Source: Paracoccaceae bacterium (lineage in GTDB: Bacteria > Pseudomonadota > Alphaproteobacteria > Rhodobacterales > Rhodobacteraceae). From it: a stretch of 64,000 bases of DNA. Below the pieces are notes generated by a model, which made no database searches, was not told the DNA's origin, and worked only from the letters and a program-made list of their open reading frames with translations. This document shows, piece after piece, positions 1 to 8,478 of the stretch (positions within the stretch are counted from its first letter, which is position 1; the number at the start of each line of letters is the position of its first letter). The translations under genes and the position numbers were made by a program. The stretch covers positions 1 to 64,000 of the forward strand of contig JAQWSE010000001.1 in the NCBI GenBank assembly GCA_029243395.1, given 5' to 3'.

Positions 1-1749
1 CACAGCAACTTGGGTAACACGCTCAAAGAACTAGGACGATTAGACGAAGCTCTAGCAAGCTGTAGGCAAGCGATAGCGTTGAAACCTGACTTTGCTGAAG
101 CCCACAATAACATGGGTAACACGCTCAAAGAACTAGGAAGATTAGACGAAGCTGTAGCTGGCTATAGCCAAGCTATAGCCTTGAAGCCTGGCTTTGCCGA
201 AGCCTATTTAAATCTCGGTATCGCTATCAAAAACGTAAGCTTCAATTCATCCAATCGTCAGCTCTATCCATTATTAATACATCTGTTAACTACCGGAAAT
301 TTTAGGCGCCCCACGGCTATGGCCGTCAGTATTTTAAGTCTCTTAAAGCATGACCCTCTAATTAAGGATTATCTGCTCGAGAAAAATTTTGCTACGAGCC
401 TCGAAGAGGCAAATTTCATAATTGGAATTCTAGATAAATTTCCGCTTCTTCATCACCTGATGCGCCTATGCCCCCTTCCTGATCTTCAGTTTGAAAAACT
501 CTTTGTGACGTTACGAAGTTTGCTTCTCAAAAATCTGGATAATATAGAGGTATCTCCTAAACTCATCTATTTTTTATCGACGCTTTCTCTTCACTGTTTT
601 ACCAACGAATATGTTTACATTGAGAGTGACGAAGAGACTCATTTGATTGGAGAATTACAAGCTAAGATTTCGCAAACCGTGGCGCAAGCAGAGCAGCCCG
701 ATGCCATAAAGATTTTGTGTTTCGCGTCTTATCGTCCGTTACATCAATATGATTGGTGTCAAAAGCTAGAATCTCTTGATAATTTAGAAGAGGTGAAGAA
801 GAGGCTAATAGAAGAACCTCTTCTCGAGAAAATGATAGCGAAAGACATTCCTGTGTTGGAAGAAATATCCGACGATGTGTCGCTTAAAGTTAGGGAGCAG
901 TATGAAGAGAATCCTTATCCACGATGGGTGAAACTAGGAGTTTCCATAAAGGCAAAACCAATCGCTGCAGTTTGTGATGAGTTAAAGCTTCATCTCCATT
1001 TCGAAAATATTAAAAACGTGACTGCTCCGTTTATACTCATTGCTGGTTGTGGTACGGGGGAGCATTCGATAGGAACTGCTTCTCGCTTTTCAAATTGTCA
1101 TGTCACTGCTGTGGATTTAAGCCTTGCAAGCCTCGCTTATGCCCAGAGAAAAACTAATGAATTGGGTTTGGGCAATCTGGAGTATTTGCAAGCGGATATT
1201 TTGCATCTACATCAAATGGGCAGAGAATTTGACATCATTGAAAGTGTGGGTGTTCTTCATCATATGGAAGAGCCGATGGTTGGATGGAGAGTTCTCGTGG
1301 ATTTATTAAAGCCAGGTGGTTTGATGAGGATAGGTTTGTATAGTGAGTTGGCTCGACACGATATTGTAGAGGTTCGAAAGGAAATCACAGCACTGAGAGT
1401 AGGGACATCTGAAGCTGACATTAGAAAATTCAGGCAATCACTAGCAGAATCGCATGACGAGAATCATCAGCAATTAACTACGCCGAGTGATTTTTTTAGT
1501 CTCAGTACGATGAGAGACTTAATATTTCATGTGCAAGAGCATCGTTTTACCCTCCAGCAGATTAAAAACTGTCTCGACGAGCTGGGGTTAAAGTTCTGCG
1601 GATTTGAAAATAAAGTCGCTATATCAAATTTTAGAGAGTTTCATGGGGAAGAAGTGGATATTTGTGACTTAGTGTTGTGGCATGAGTTCGAGGAAAGTCA
1701 TCCCGATACCTTTGTAGCGATGTATCAATTTTGGTGTCAGAAGTTATAA
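1..1749 (+). CDS. TPR-repeat SAM-dependent methyltransferase, truncated at the left edge
   Basis: The reading frame is open to base 1 and the first codons already belong to a TPR unit, so the true start lies upstream. At least two 34-residue TPRs (units at 10-111 and 112-213, with GNTLKELGRLDEA and FAEA signatures) are followed by a region of about 200 residues I do not recognise. A class I methyltransferase domain then begins near nt 1030: the SAM-binding glycine motif LIAGCGTGEHS is followed by the acidic strand end TAVDLS and the motif VGVLHHM. The rest continues as a methyltransferase C-terminus. TPR-methyltransferases of this layout are known, but the substrate cannot be read from sequence. 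The next recognisable gene is almost 1 kb away. The fold call is firm and the function is not. Confidence 0.85.
   Translation, partial: HSNLGNTLKELGRLDEALASCRQAIALKPDFAEAHNNMGNTLKELGRLDEAVAGYSQAIALKPGFAEAYLNLGIAIKNVSFNSSNRQLYPLLIHLLTTGNFRRPTAMAVSILSLLKHDPLIKDYLLEKNFATSLEEANFIIGILDKFPLLHHLMRLCPLPDLQFEKLFVTLRSLLLKNLDNIEVSPKLIYFLSTLSLHCFTNEYVYIESDEETHLIGELQAKISQTVAQAEQPDAIKILCFASYRPLHQYDWCQKLESLDNLEEVKKRLIEEPLLEKMIAKDIPVLEEISDDVSLKVREQYEENPYPRWVKLGVSIKAKPIAAVCDELKLHLHFENIKNVTAPFILIAGCGTGEHSIGTASRFSNCHVTAVDLSLASLAYAQRKTNELGLGNLEYLQADILHLHQMGREFDIIESVGVLHHMEEPMVGWRVLVDLLKPGGLMRIGLYSELARHDIVEVRKEITALRVGTSEADIRKFRQSLAESHDENHQQLTTPSDFFSLSTMRDLIFHVQEHRFTLQQIKNCLDELGLKFCGFENKVAISNFREFHGEEVDICDLVLWHEFEESHPDTFVAMYQFWCQKL
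10..213 (+). repeat. Two tandem 102-bp TPR-encoding repeats
   Basis: Units at 10-111 and 112-213 encode consecutive 34-residue TPRs. Their first 45 bases or so differ at only a couple of positions, and the second halves have diverged more. Such DNA-level identity suggests recent duplication or conversion in the TPR array. The array probably continues to the left of the window. Confidence 0.75.
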
Positions 1750-1750
1750 G

Positions 1751-1897
1751 AAGAAAGATTATCCATTGCAAATCGAAATAAAAAATGAAAGTAATGCTTT
1801 GGATGTACGAAGTAAGGTTCGCATCATCATGGAAATGATTACTGAAATCTATCCAGGTGAAGCTGAAATTATCGTCATCTTCGATAAAACTCTTTAA
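1751..1897 (+). other. Short coding-like remnant after the TPR-methyltransferase
   Basis: A frame different from the upstream gene stays open across the methyltransferase stop. It reads DYPLQIEIKN, then RIIMEMITEIYPGEAE, and stops at 1895-1897. It looks like the tail of a real protein rather than random AT-rich sequence, but there is no convincing start (a TTG at 1766 and an ATG at 1829 are possible). It may be a degraded gene or a very small one. I do not recognise the family. Confidence 0.2.
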
Positions 1898-2000
1898 GAG
1901 ATTCCTTTTAACACAAGTGCAAAACTATATTCAAAAAAACATGAGTTAGAGTTTCTTTGTAAGGAGGCAAGTCACTTCGTATTTTGTATTGGTGGTGAGA

Positions 2001-2135
2001 ATGGATGAAGGTATATTTCGGTTCTTCTACGTCATCATTGAAGCAATACGAAACTTCCTCGTTTACACACCGTTTAAATTTATGCTGTTCGCATTGCTAG
2101 TTATTGCAGGGGTGCTGTATTTTTTTGTATTTTGA
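2001..2135 (+). CDS. Putative 44-residue single-pass membrane protein
   Basis: An ATG at 2001 opens a 44-codon frame. It has an N-terminal amphipathic stretch rich in Phe, Ile and Arg (MDEGIFRFFYVIIEAIRNF) followed by a hydrophobic segment of about 18 residues at the C-terminus (FALLVIAGVLYFFVF). This is the shape of a small inner-membrane peptide. A strong Shine-Dalgarno-like AAGGAGG at 1961-1967 lies too far upstream to serve this ATG well. No homologue is recognised, and the ORF could be chance. Confidence 0.3.
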   Translation: MDEGIFRFFYVIIEAIRNFLVYTPFKFMLFALLVIAGVLYFFVF

Positions 2136-2700
2136 GCTAAGGATTAGTCTCAATGAAATCTGAGGATATCATTTTTTTTTAATAAAATACGGAGATTTAC
2201 TTTTCAGAAAGTACTGGGTCTACACATTCATTTTTGGAGGTATAATATTATTGAGCGGAGTTTTGATGCACTTATTAGACGCCATGTGAATTTAATAAAC
2301 AATTAGCTTCATTAAGTCTGAACGTGTAAGCTATGACAAAGTTACAAAGTAGTTACAAACTTTTATCTTTATTGTTACAATCAATGCCTTATAGTAAATT
2401 TATTATTGAGTGGAAATGAATATTTGAATATAAATTATTGTTTTTAATAGTTTATTTTTATTTTAATCATCTATCTTCAAAAGTTAAAACTTTGATGTAA
2501 TTATAAAATTTTGTCGCTAGAAAAGCATATATTCAACGGATTAATTCTAATATAGACCTTACTTTTATACTTAAGATTTAGTGTTGTTAATTGTGTCAAA
2601 CTTTTTTATTTTATGTTTATACTATTGACTAAATAAACCACTATTGACTAAATAAACCACGCATTATTTTTTTTAATATAAAAGATTATAGGCAATAAGA
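2136..2700. other. AT-rich intergenic region without recognisable genes
   Basis: This stretch is very AT-rich and has no ORF of convincing composition. Apart from the tandem 19-bp repeat at 2622-2659 I see no RNA gene, clear terminator or convincing promoter. It presumably contains the promoter of the multicopper oxidase gene. Confidence 0.5.
2622..2659. repeat. Perfect tandem 19-bp direct repeat upstream of the multicopper oxidase
   Basis: The 19-bp unit CTATTGACTAAATAAACCA occurs twice with no spacer, at 2622-2640 and 2641-2659. It ends 41 bp before the TTG start of the oxidase gene. Each copy contains TTGACT, close to a sigma-70 -35 hexamer, but no good -10 lies at standard spacing. It may be a duplicated regulator site or simple replication slippage. 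Confidence 0.6.
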
Positions 2701-4230
2701 TTGAATCGTCGGAAATTTGTAGTTGGAGCAGCTACTGCAAGCGCTGCCTTGGCAGGGTTAACGCCATTCGGTATGGCACAGACAGTCTTGCGGCCTCTTC
2801 CCATTTTGCCAATGACCGATTTAATTAAAGGCTTTGAGAGTAGAATTAGCTTGAACTTGTCAGCATCAACTCATGACTTTGGCAACGGAGTAAATAGTAA
2901 TACTTTTGGGATCAACAATTCATACCTTGGTCCAGTGCTAAAAGTTAGGCAGGGGCAAACGCTTCCATTCGAAGTTCTTAATGAAATTGGAGAGGTCAGC
3001 ACTCTACATTGGCATGGACTTCATGTTCCAGGTGATGTTGATGGTGGCCCTCATCAACAAATCGAACCTGGTGCGATATGGTCTCCAGATGTCCCAATTT
3101 CACAAAAAGCTTCCATGAACTGGTTTCATTCTCATGCCCACGGCAAGACTGCGCAGCAAGTATATAAAGGTTTAGCAGGGGTATTGCTAATTGAAGACGA
3201 TGAAAGTCTTTCCGCAGATCTACCCAAGACATATGGTGTAGATGATTTTACCTTAGTGTTGCAGGATAAGACATTCGATAAATCTGGGTCTTTAAACTAT
3301 ACATTGACCGAGACAGTACTTGATGATGGGTTTTTAGGTGAAACTTTGGTAGTAAATGGAGCCATTGCACCTACCTTGCAAGTAGTCCAAACAGGATTAG
3401 TGCGATTACGTATATTGAACGCCTGTAATGCCAATTTTTTAAACCTTTCCATGGCTACAGGTCCACTTAATATTATCGCGTCTGATGGCGGCTTTCTCGC
3501 CTCAACCGTACAAACGGACATATTAACTATGGCTCCTGGAGAGCGTTACGAAATTTTGGTTGATATGAGAAGAGTTGATATAAATCAGTTACTGGTTTCT
3601 TATGAATTACCAGAAATTGACGGCATTGGAGGTTATCTTCGTGAATTCAATACGCGGGGATTCAGCAGCTTGATTGCTAAACTCTGGAATGAAGGTGACT
3701 TAGAGATTGCCGCACTCACATTAAAGCGGCAAGATGAGCCCGGATTTAATGCATCAATGCCGGAAAATTTGGCAAATCTATCTGCTCCAGATAAGACTGA
3801 GGCGTCTGTTACTAGGTCATTTGAGCTAAACCAATACACTGGTGCCGACTTAGAGGCTTTGGCTGCAGCTGGAGATAATTATTGCGGCAATGGAAGCGCT
3901 ATGGCAATTAATGGAAAATCTATGGATATGGATCGCATTGATGAAAATGTACGCAAAGGCGATACAGAAATCTGGAGGATTTCGGTAGATGACTGGAGAC
4001 ACCCTTTCCATATTCACGGTTGCTCATTTCGGATATTGACTCAGGAAGGCAAACAACCTCCAGCTTATGCGCAAGGTTGGAAGGACATGGTTCATGTTGA
4101 TGGTGAAGTATGGTCAGAAGTGCTGGTACGTTTTGATTGCGAAGCTCTAAAAGATGCACCATACATGTATCATTGTCATATTCTTGAACACGAAGATTGT
4201 GGCATGATGGGACAATTTACCGTAGCATGA
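2701..4230 (+). CDS. cueO: CueO-like multicopper oxidase, Tat-exported
   Basis: The 509-residue product starts with TTG. An in-frame TAG at 2689 leaves no earlier start, and the resulting N-terminus NRRKFVVGAA is a twin-arginine signal. All four copper motifs are present: LHWHG (His103, His105), WFHSHAHG (His143, His145), HPFHIHG (His434, His437, His439) and HCHILEHEDCGMM (His491, Cys492, His493, His497, Met502). By family knowledge His434, Cys492, His497 and Met502 bind the type 1 copper and the other eight histidines bind the trinuclear centre. The C-terminal copper-motif region resembles E. coli CueO, a periplasmic cuprous oxidase for copper tolerance. The methionine-rich insert of CueO is not evident, so another substrate is possible. 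Confidence 0.88.
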   Translation: MNRRKFVVGAATASAALAGLTPFGMAQTVLRPLPILPMTDLIKGFESRISLNLSASTHDFGNGVNSNTFGINNSYLGPVLKVRQGQTLPFEVLNEIGEVSTLHWHGLHVPGDVDGGPHQQIEPGAIWSPDVPISQKASMNWFHSHAHGKTAQQVYKGLAGVLLIEDDESLSADLPKTYGVDDFTLVLQDKTFDKSGSLNYTLTETVLDDGFLGETLVVNGAIAPTLQVVQTGLVRLRILNACNANFLNLSMATGPLNIIASDGGFLASTVQTDILTMAPGERYEILVDMRRVDINQLLVSYELPEIDGIGGYLREFNTRGFSSLIAKLWNEGDLEIAALTLKRQDEPGFNASMPENLANLSAPDKTEASVTRSFELNQYTGADLEALAAAGDNYCGNGSAMAINGKSMDMDRIDENVRKGDTEIWRISVDDWRHPFHIHGCSFRILTQEGKQPPAYAQGWKDMVHVDGEVWSEVLVRFDCEALKDAPYMYHCHILEHEDCGMMGQFTVA

Positions 4231-4428
4231 TCCTTTAGATAGTTATACCAAAACTAATTGATTTGATTGCTGTAATCTTAGTATATGGCTCAGGCACAGG
4301 AATGCTATTACATGGATCACCAATCCCATTAACATTGCAAAATATAAATAATAAGATCTTTCATCCATGTCAAAACAACAATGGTACAAAATTTGCTTTT
4401 TTAATGTAATTTTGTTGGATAAGGTCAC

Positions 4429-6771
4429 ATGAAAAAACTTTCAACTAATAGTACTTTGTTAAAAGCGAAATCATATGTTTCTAAAGGAGAGTTATATCAG
4501 GCAAGGAGCTTATATCAATCAGTTTTAGAATCTTTTCCTAAAAACCTTAGAGCCAAACAAGGCTTGCTGGCATTGAAACATATAAAAGAAGAAGATTCCA
4601 ATTCAATAGAAAAAGAAATTAGCGAGCTATTAACCCTCTATAAAAAAGGCCAATTGATGTCAGTGGTTAAGCAAGCTGAAAAACTATCAAGTAAATCCCC
4701 AAACTCTATTATGTTATTAAGAATCCTTGGGGTAACATTCAGAGACCTAGGGAGATTGCAAGAATCTGAAATAAGTTTTAAGAAACTTATTGATCTAAAC
4801 CCTTCAGATCCAAATAGCCATAATAACTTAGGGATAGTTCTGAAAGCCCGAGGCAACTTATCAGAGGCAATTGAGTCTTTCAAAAACGCCATCCAATTAA
4901 ATAGCACCTGCACTGGGGCGTTCAATAATCTAGGCTGCACATACCAAGATCAAGGCAAGCCACATGAAGCGATCAAATTTTTCAACAAAGCTATAAGCTT
5001 AAGCCCAAATTATGCTGAAGGATATTACAACATGGGAAACGCCCTTCAAGATTTGGGTAAATCAAGTGAAGCCATAAATGCGTATAATAAAGCCACTGAA
5101 TTGAAACCTAATTATATCGGAGCTTATTACAATATAGGAGTCGCTCTGCAAGCTGAAAGGAAACTGAGAGACTCTCTCAAGGCTTATGAAAAAGTAATTG
5201 ACCTGCAACCTAATAACATTTCAGCGTACATCAACTCAGGGGTCATACTCTACGACCAAGGCAAAATTGAGCAATCTATAATATGTTTTAAGAGAGTATT
5301 AGAACTTGACCCTGGTTCCATGAAATCATTTTCCAGCATCTTTTTTCCTTTACGATGTATTAAAGGGAGTGATCTTAGATCCTATCACCGCTGGGTAAGA
5401 GACCTAGGCAAGTTATCTACCCGGGAAGTTCAAAATAACTTGTCTCTTCTAACATACAAATTAGATCGTGGATCACATCATATAGAAGAAAGTTTTAACA
5501 GAACCCTTGATCAAATTAGCAAAGATAAAAATCTGGTCATTTATAACCCTAACACTTTTCAGAAACGGACCACCAAAAGAAAAATTCCAACAAAAAAGAT
5601 AATTGCTCTTATGCAAACTGGAAGAGCTGGAACAGGCCTCTTGCATAGCCTTATTGACGGTCACTCTGAAGTCTCTGTGTTACCTAGCGTTTACTTCAGT
5701 GAATACTTCGATTCTTCAACCTGGGCTAAAATTTCTGCAGGTGGTTGGAATGAAATGATAGATAGGTTTATTGATACTTATCCCATATTATTTGATGCCA
5801 GTAATCCCGAACCTGTTTTATCGATAGGTGGAACCTTATTAAAGGACCTAGGTAAAGAAGAGGGCCTTTGTAATGTTGGAGATGACAAAAATGAGATCCT
5901 AAGAGTAGATAAAAAAAATTTTTGCACCGAACTCAATCGATTAATAGCCTGTCATGAAAGCCTAGATGCACTCTCTTTTTTCAAGTTAATACATATTGCT
6001 TATGAAAAGGCAGTTTATGATTGTTCCGACAAAAGTATACTATTCTATCATATTCATAATCCTGACATATATTCTCAGCTCAATTTTATTAGGTTAGCCC
6101 CGAATGCTAACTGGATCATGATGGTCAGAGAACCCATACAAAGTTGTGAGTCCTGGATAAAAAAAGAATATCAAAAAGGAGATTACAATAGAGTAACTCA
6201 AAAAATTATAACGCTACTTCATGAGATTGATAATATAATATTTCGCAAGCATACATCCATTGGATTACGTCTTGAGGACTTGAAGCTCTATCCGAAGGAA
6301 ACATTAGCTACTCTTTGCGAATGGATGGAAATCAAAGAAGAGTCTTCCTTATATGAAATGACAGCTCAGGGTAAAAAGTGGTGGGGAGACCCCTCCAGCC
6401 CAGACTTTGGAAAAGAAGGAATGGATCCTTTTGGGCTATCTTCGATCAACCGTCAAGTCGGTACAATTTTCACTGAGTGCGATCAGCACGTTCTCAAGAC
6501 ATTATTTTATCCTTTCAGAGTTGCATTTGCTTATACCAAAAGGAATGAAGCTAAATTCTTGGCGGACCTAGCAAAGGTTAGGCCCCTGTTAGATCAAATG
6601 TTTGACTTTGAAAAAAAAATTATGAAAGTCAAAGGCATGACTCCACGTGAATTTATGCAGTCAGGTCCTTTTAAATTCTTGCGCTCAGGATTGATTGATA
6701 GGTGGAACACTTTAAATAAACTAGGCACATATCCACACATGATTAAACCTTTAATAATCAAGAAATCATAA
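4429..6771 (+). CDS. TPR-repeat sulfotransferase-family protein
   Basis: The 780-residue protein begins with ATG just after GATAAGGTCAC. Roughly residues 1-300 are TPR units (repeated NLG, EAI and P-N-Y/A signatures). A sulfotransferase-like P-loop fold starts near residue 390: the motif MQTGRAGTGLLHSLIDGH matches the 5'-phosphosulfate loop, and WIMMVREPIQSCESWI matches the 3'-phosphate-binding region. By family this should transfer sulfate from PAPS to a hydroxyl or tyrosine, with the TPR array perhaps recognising a protein or glycan partner. No signal peptide is seen. It stands alone between the copper oxidase and an aminotransferase. The acceptor is unknown. Confidence 0.82.
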   Translation: MKKLSTNSTLLKAKSYVSKGELYQARSLYQSVLESFPKNLRAKQGLLALKHIKEEDSNSIEKEISELLTLYKKGQLMSVVKQAEKLSSKSPNSIMLLRILGVTFRDLGRLQESEISFKKLIDLNPSDPNSHNNLGIVLKARGNLSEAIESFKNAIQLNSTCTGAFNNLGCTYQDQGKPHEAIKFFNKAISLSPNYAEGYYNMGNALQDLGKSSEAINAYNKATELKPNYIGAYYNIGVALQAERKLRDSLKAYEKVIDLQPNNISAYINSGVILYDQGKIEQSIICFKRVLELDPGSMKSFSSIFFPLRCIKGSDLRSYHRWVRDLGKLSTREVQNNLSLLTYKLDRGSHHIEESFNRTLDQISKDKNLVIYNPNTFQKRTTKRKIPTKKIIALMQTGRAGTGLLHSLIDGHSEVSVLPSVYFSEYFDSSTWAKISAGGWNEMIDRFIDTYPILFDASNPEPVLSIGGTLLKDLGKEEGLCNVGDDKNEILRVDKKNFCTELNRLIACHESLDALSFFKLIHIAYEKAVYDCSDKSILFYHIHNPDIYSQLNFIRLAPNANWIMMVREPIQSCESWIKKEYQKGDYNRVTQKIITLLHEIDNIIFRKHTSIGLRLEDLKLYPKETLATLCEWMEIKEESSLYEMTAQGKKWWGDPSSPDFGKEGMDPFGLSSINRQVGTIFTECDQHVLKTLFYPFRVAFAYTKRNEAKFLADLAKVRPLLDQMFDFEKKIMKVKGMTPREFMQSGPFKFLRSGLIDRWNTLNKLGTYPHMIKPLIIKKS

Positions 6772-7209
6772 TTAAAATAGATTTTTATAATAAAATTAAG
6801 GACAACTATCTAACGCTTAAAAAGAATCAAAGTCACTTGAATCAAAGCTCACACATCCTCCTTGCTCCAGCTAAGCCTTTGCACAAAATATATGGCTAAG
6901 TATTTAATTCTGATTCGGCTGATTCAGCAAAACCTTATGGCCGACTTCAAAATAATTTTGGGCATAATTAGATAAAAAACAACAAACTTGCCTAGGAAGC
7001 TAATCGCTGAATTAAAAAGCATGCTGATTATAGTATTCTGTATCCTTATTCATGAATGCGCGATTAGAAGTAACCAGATTATAAGTCAAACTTATTCCCT
7101 CAAACATAATATTGATTTATTATGCAGCGTACATTCTGATAATAGATTTTTATTGGCTAATTGAACTATTTCAATGCTATGATTAAATCAATTAAAGAGA
7201 TCACCGACT
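6772..7209. other. Intergenic region, no gene recognised
   Basis: The 438 bp between the TPR-sulfotransferase and the DegT-type aminotransferase contain only very short ORFs of doubtful composition. I see no tRNA T-loop, terminator with a T-tract or convincing promoter. TATGAT at 7179-7184 could be a -10 element for the downstream gene, but no -35 sits at good spacing. Confidence 0.5.
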
Positions 7210-8424
7210 ATGACAAAAATCCGATTTGAAAAATCCTTTACGCAACAGGAAGGCATACCAGAAGAAGGTATCCAATTGGCCATCAAACTAATGAGATCAG
7301 GGCGCCTACATCGTTACAATTTAGAAGCGAATGAGCAAAGCCAGGCTAGTCTCCTTGAAAAAGAATTCTCACTTTGGCAAGGGGTTAAGTACTGTGTAGC
7401 GTGTGCATCAGGGGGTTATGCGATTCAATTGGCTCTAAGAACTTGTGACGTCAAATTGGGCGATAAGGTTTTAGCTAATGCCTACACTCTTGCACCAGTT
7501 CCAGGAGCAATTCACAATGTAGGAGCGCACCCCATTTTTGTGGAAATAGATGATAATTATCATATTGATTTATTTGATTTGGAGAAAAAAGCTGCCTCAA
7601 GCAAAGCAAAAGTTCTTCTTCTCTCACACATGCGTGGACATATAGCCAATATGGATAAGATAACTGAGATTTGTCAAAAAAATAAGCTGACTATGATCGA
7701 AGACTGCGCCCACACTATGGGATCTAAATGGAACGGTATTAGATCAGGAAATTTTGGTAAAGTTTCTGCATTTTCCACTCAAACTTATAAGCATATTAAC
7801 TCTGGCGAAGGGGGTTTTTTGACCACAAATGATGCTGAATTAGCTGCAAAAGCCGTTGTATCATCAGGATCTTATATGCTCTATGAGAGGCATGGAGCTA
7901 TACCCTCTGATAAAGTATTCAGAAATATTCGTCTTGAGGCACCCAATTATTCTGGCCGGATGGATCAGATGCGAGCAAGCATCCTCCGCTCACAGCTCCC
8001 TAAATTGGAAAAAAACATCAAAAGATGGAATATCTTGTATAACACGATTTTTGAAAAATTATGTGAAATTGATGGCATTACTATTCCCAATAGAAATGAA
8101 AAAGAATCATATGTTGGCTCCTCAATACAGTTTAAAGTCACTAATCTTGACAATGAATCAATTCCAAAATTTGTTAAATCATGTCTCAGCAGAGGTGTTG
8201 ATTTAAAATGGTTTGGAGACAAAGAACCTAAAGCTTTTACTAGCAGATACGATAGTTGGACTTATATAAAAAATGTCCCCGTCTTAACTAGAACTTTATC
8301 AGTTCTAGAAAAAACTATTGATATGCGAATTCCTTTGACATTTTCAAAGGAGGACTGTGAAATAATTGTCAAGATTATCGGAAGTGAAATTAGTCAGTAT
8401 AATTTAAATTCAAGCTTCCGATGA
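7210..8424 (+). CDS. DegT/DnrJ/EryC1-family PLP aminotransferase
   Basis: The 404-residue protein has the hallmarks of the DegT/DnrJ/EryC1/StrS fold: ACASGGYAIQLAL near residue 65, the motif LSHMRGHIANM, the PLP-contacting aspartate in MIEDCAHTMG, and the Schiff-base lysine Lys194 in TQTYKHINSGEGG. Family members mostly transaminate sugar nucleotides or cyclitols. The MEDQ-type glycan partners expected for nucleotide-sugar synthesis are absent nearby, so the substrate is open. The gene converges on the HpsN-like gene, 47 bp away. A role in sulfonate or amino-sugar metabolism cannot be decided from context. Confidence 0.85.
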   Translation: MTKIRFEKSFTQQEGIPEEGIQLAIKLMRSGRLHRYNLEANEQSQASLLEKEFSLWQGVKYCVACASGGYAIQLALRTCDVKLGDKVLANAYTLAPVPGAIHNVGAHPIFVEIDDNYHIDLFDLEKKAASSKAKVLLLSHMRGHIANMDKITEICQKNKLTMIEDCAHTMGSKWNGIRSGNFGKVSAFSTQTYKHINSGEGGFLTTNDAELAAKAVVSSGSYMLYERHGAIPSDKVFRNIRLEAPNYSGRMDQMRASILRSQLPKLEKNIKRWNILYNTIFEKLCEIDGITIPNRNEKESYVGSSIQFKVTNLDNESIPKFVKSCLSRGVDLKWFGDKEPKAFTSRYDSWTYIKNVPVLTRTLSVLEKTIDMRIPLTFSKEDCEIIVKIIGSEISQYNLNSSFR

Positions 8425-8446
8425 AATAGGAGAAAATTGACCGCTG

Positions 8447-8478
8447 AAAATGAATATTCTTTAATAAGCATTCATTTT
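8447..8478. terminator. Possible weak bidirectional terminator between convergent genes
   Basis: A 9-bp AT-rich inverted repeat (AAAATGAAT at 8447-8455, ATTCATTTT at 8470-8478, loop 14) lies between the aminotransferase and the HpsN-like gene. It overlaps the latter's stop codon. The low GC of the stem makes it a weak candidate. Confidence 0.25.

Noticed and set aside
6772-7209. tRNA or small RNA gene in the gap before the DegT-type gene
   Set aside because: No T-loop or acceptor-stem pairing could be found, and the short ORFs look random.
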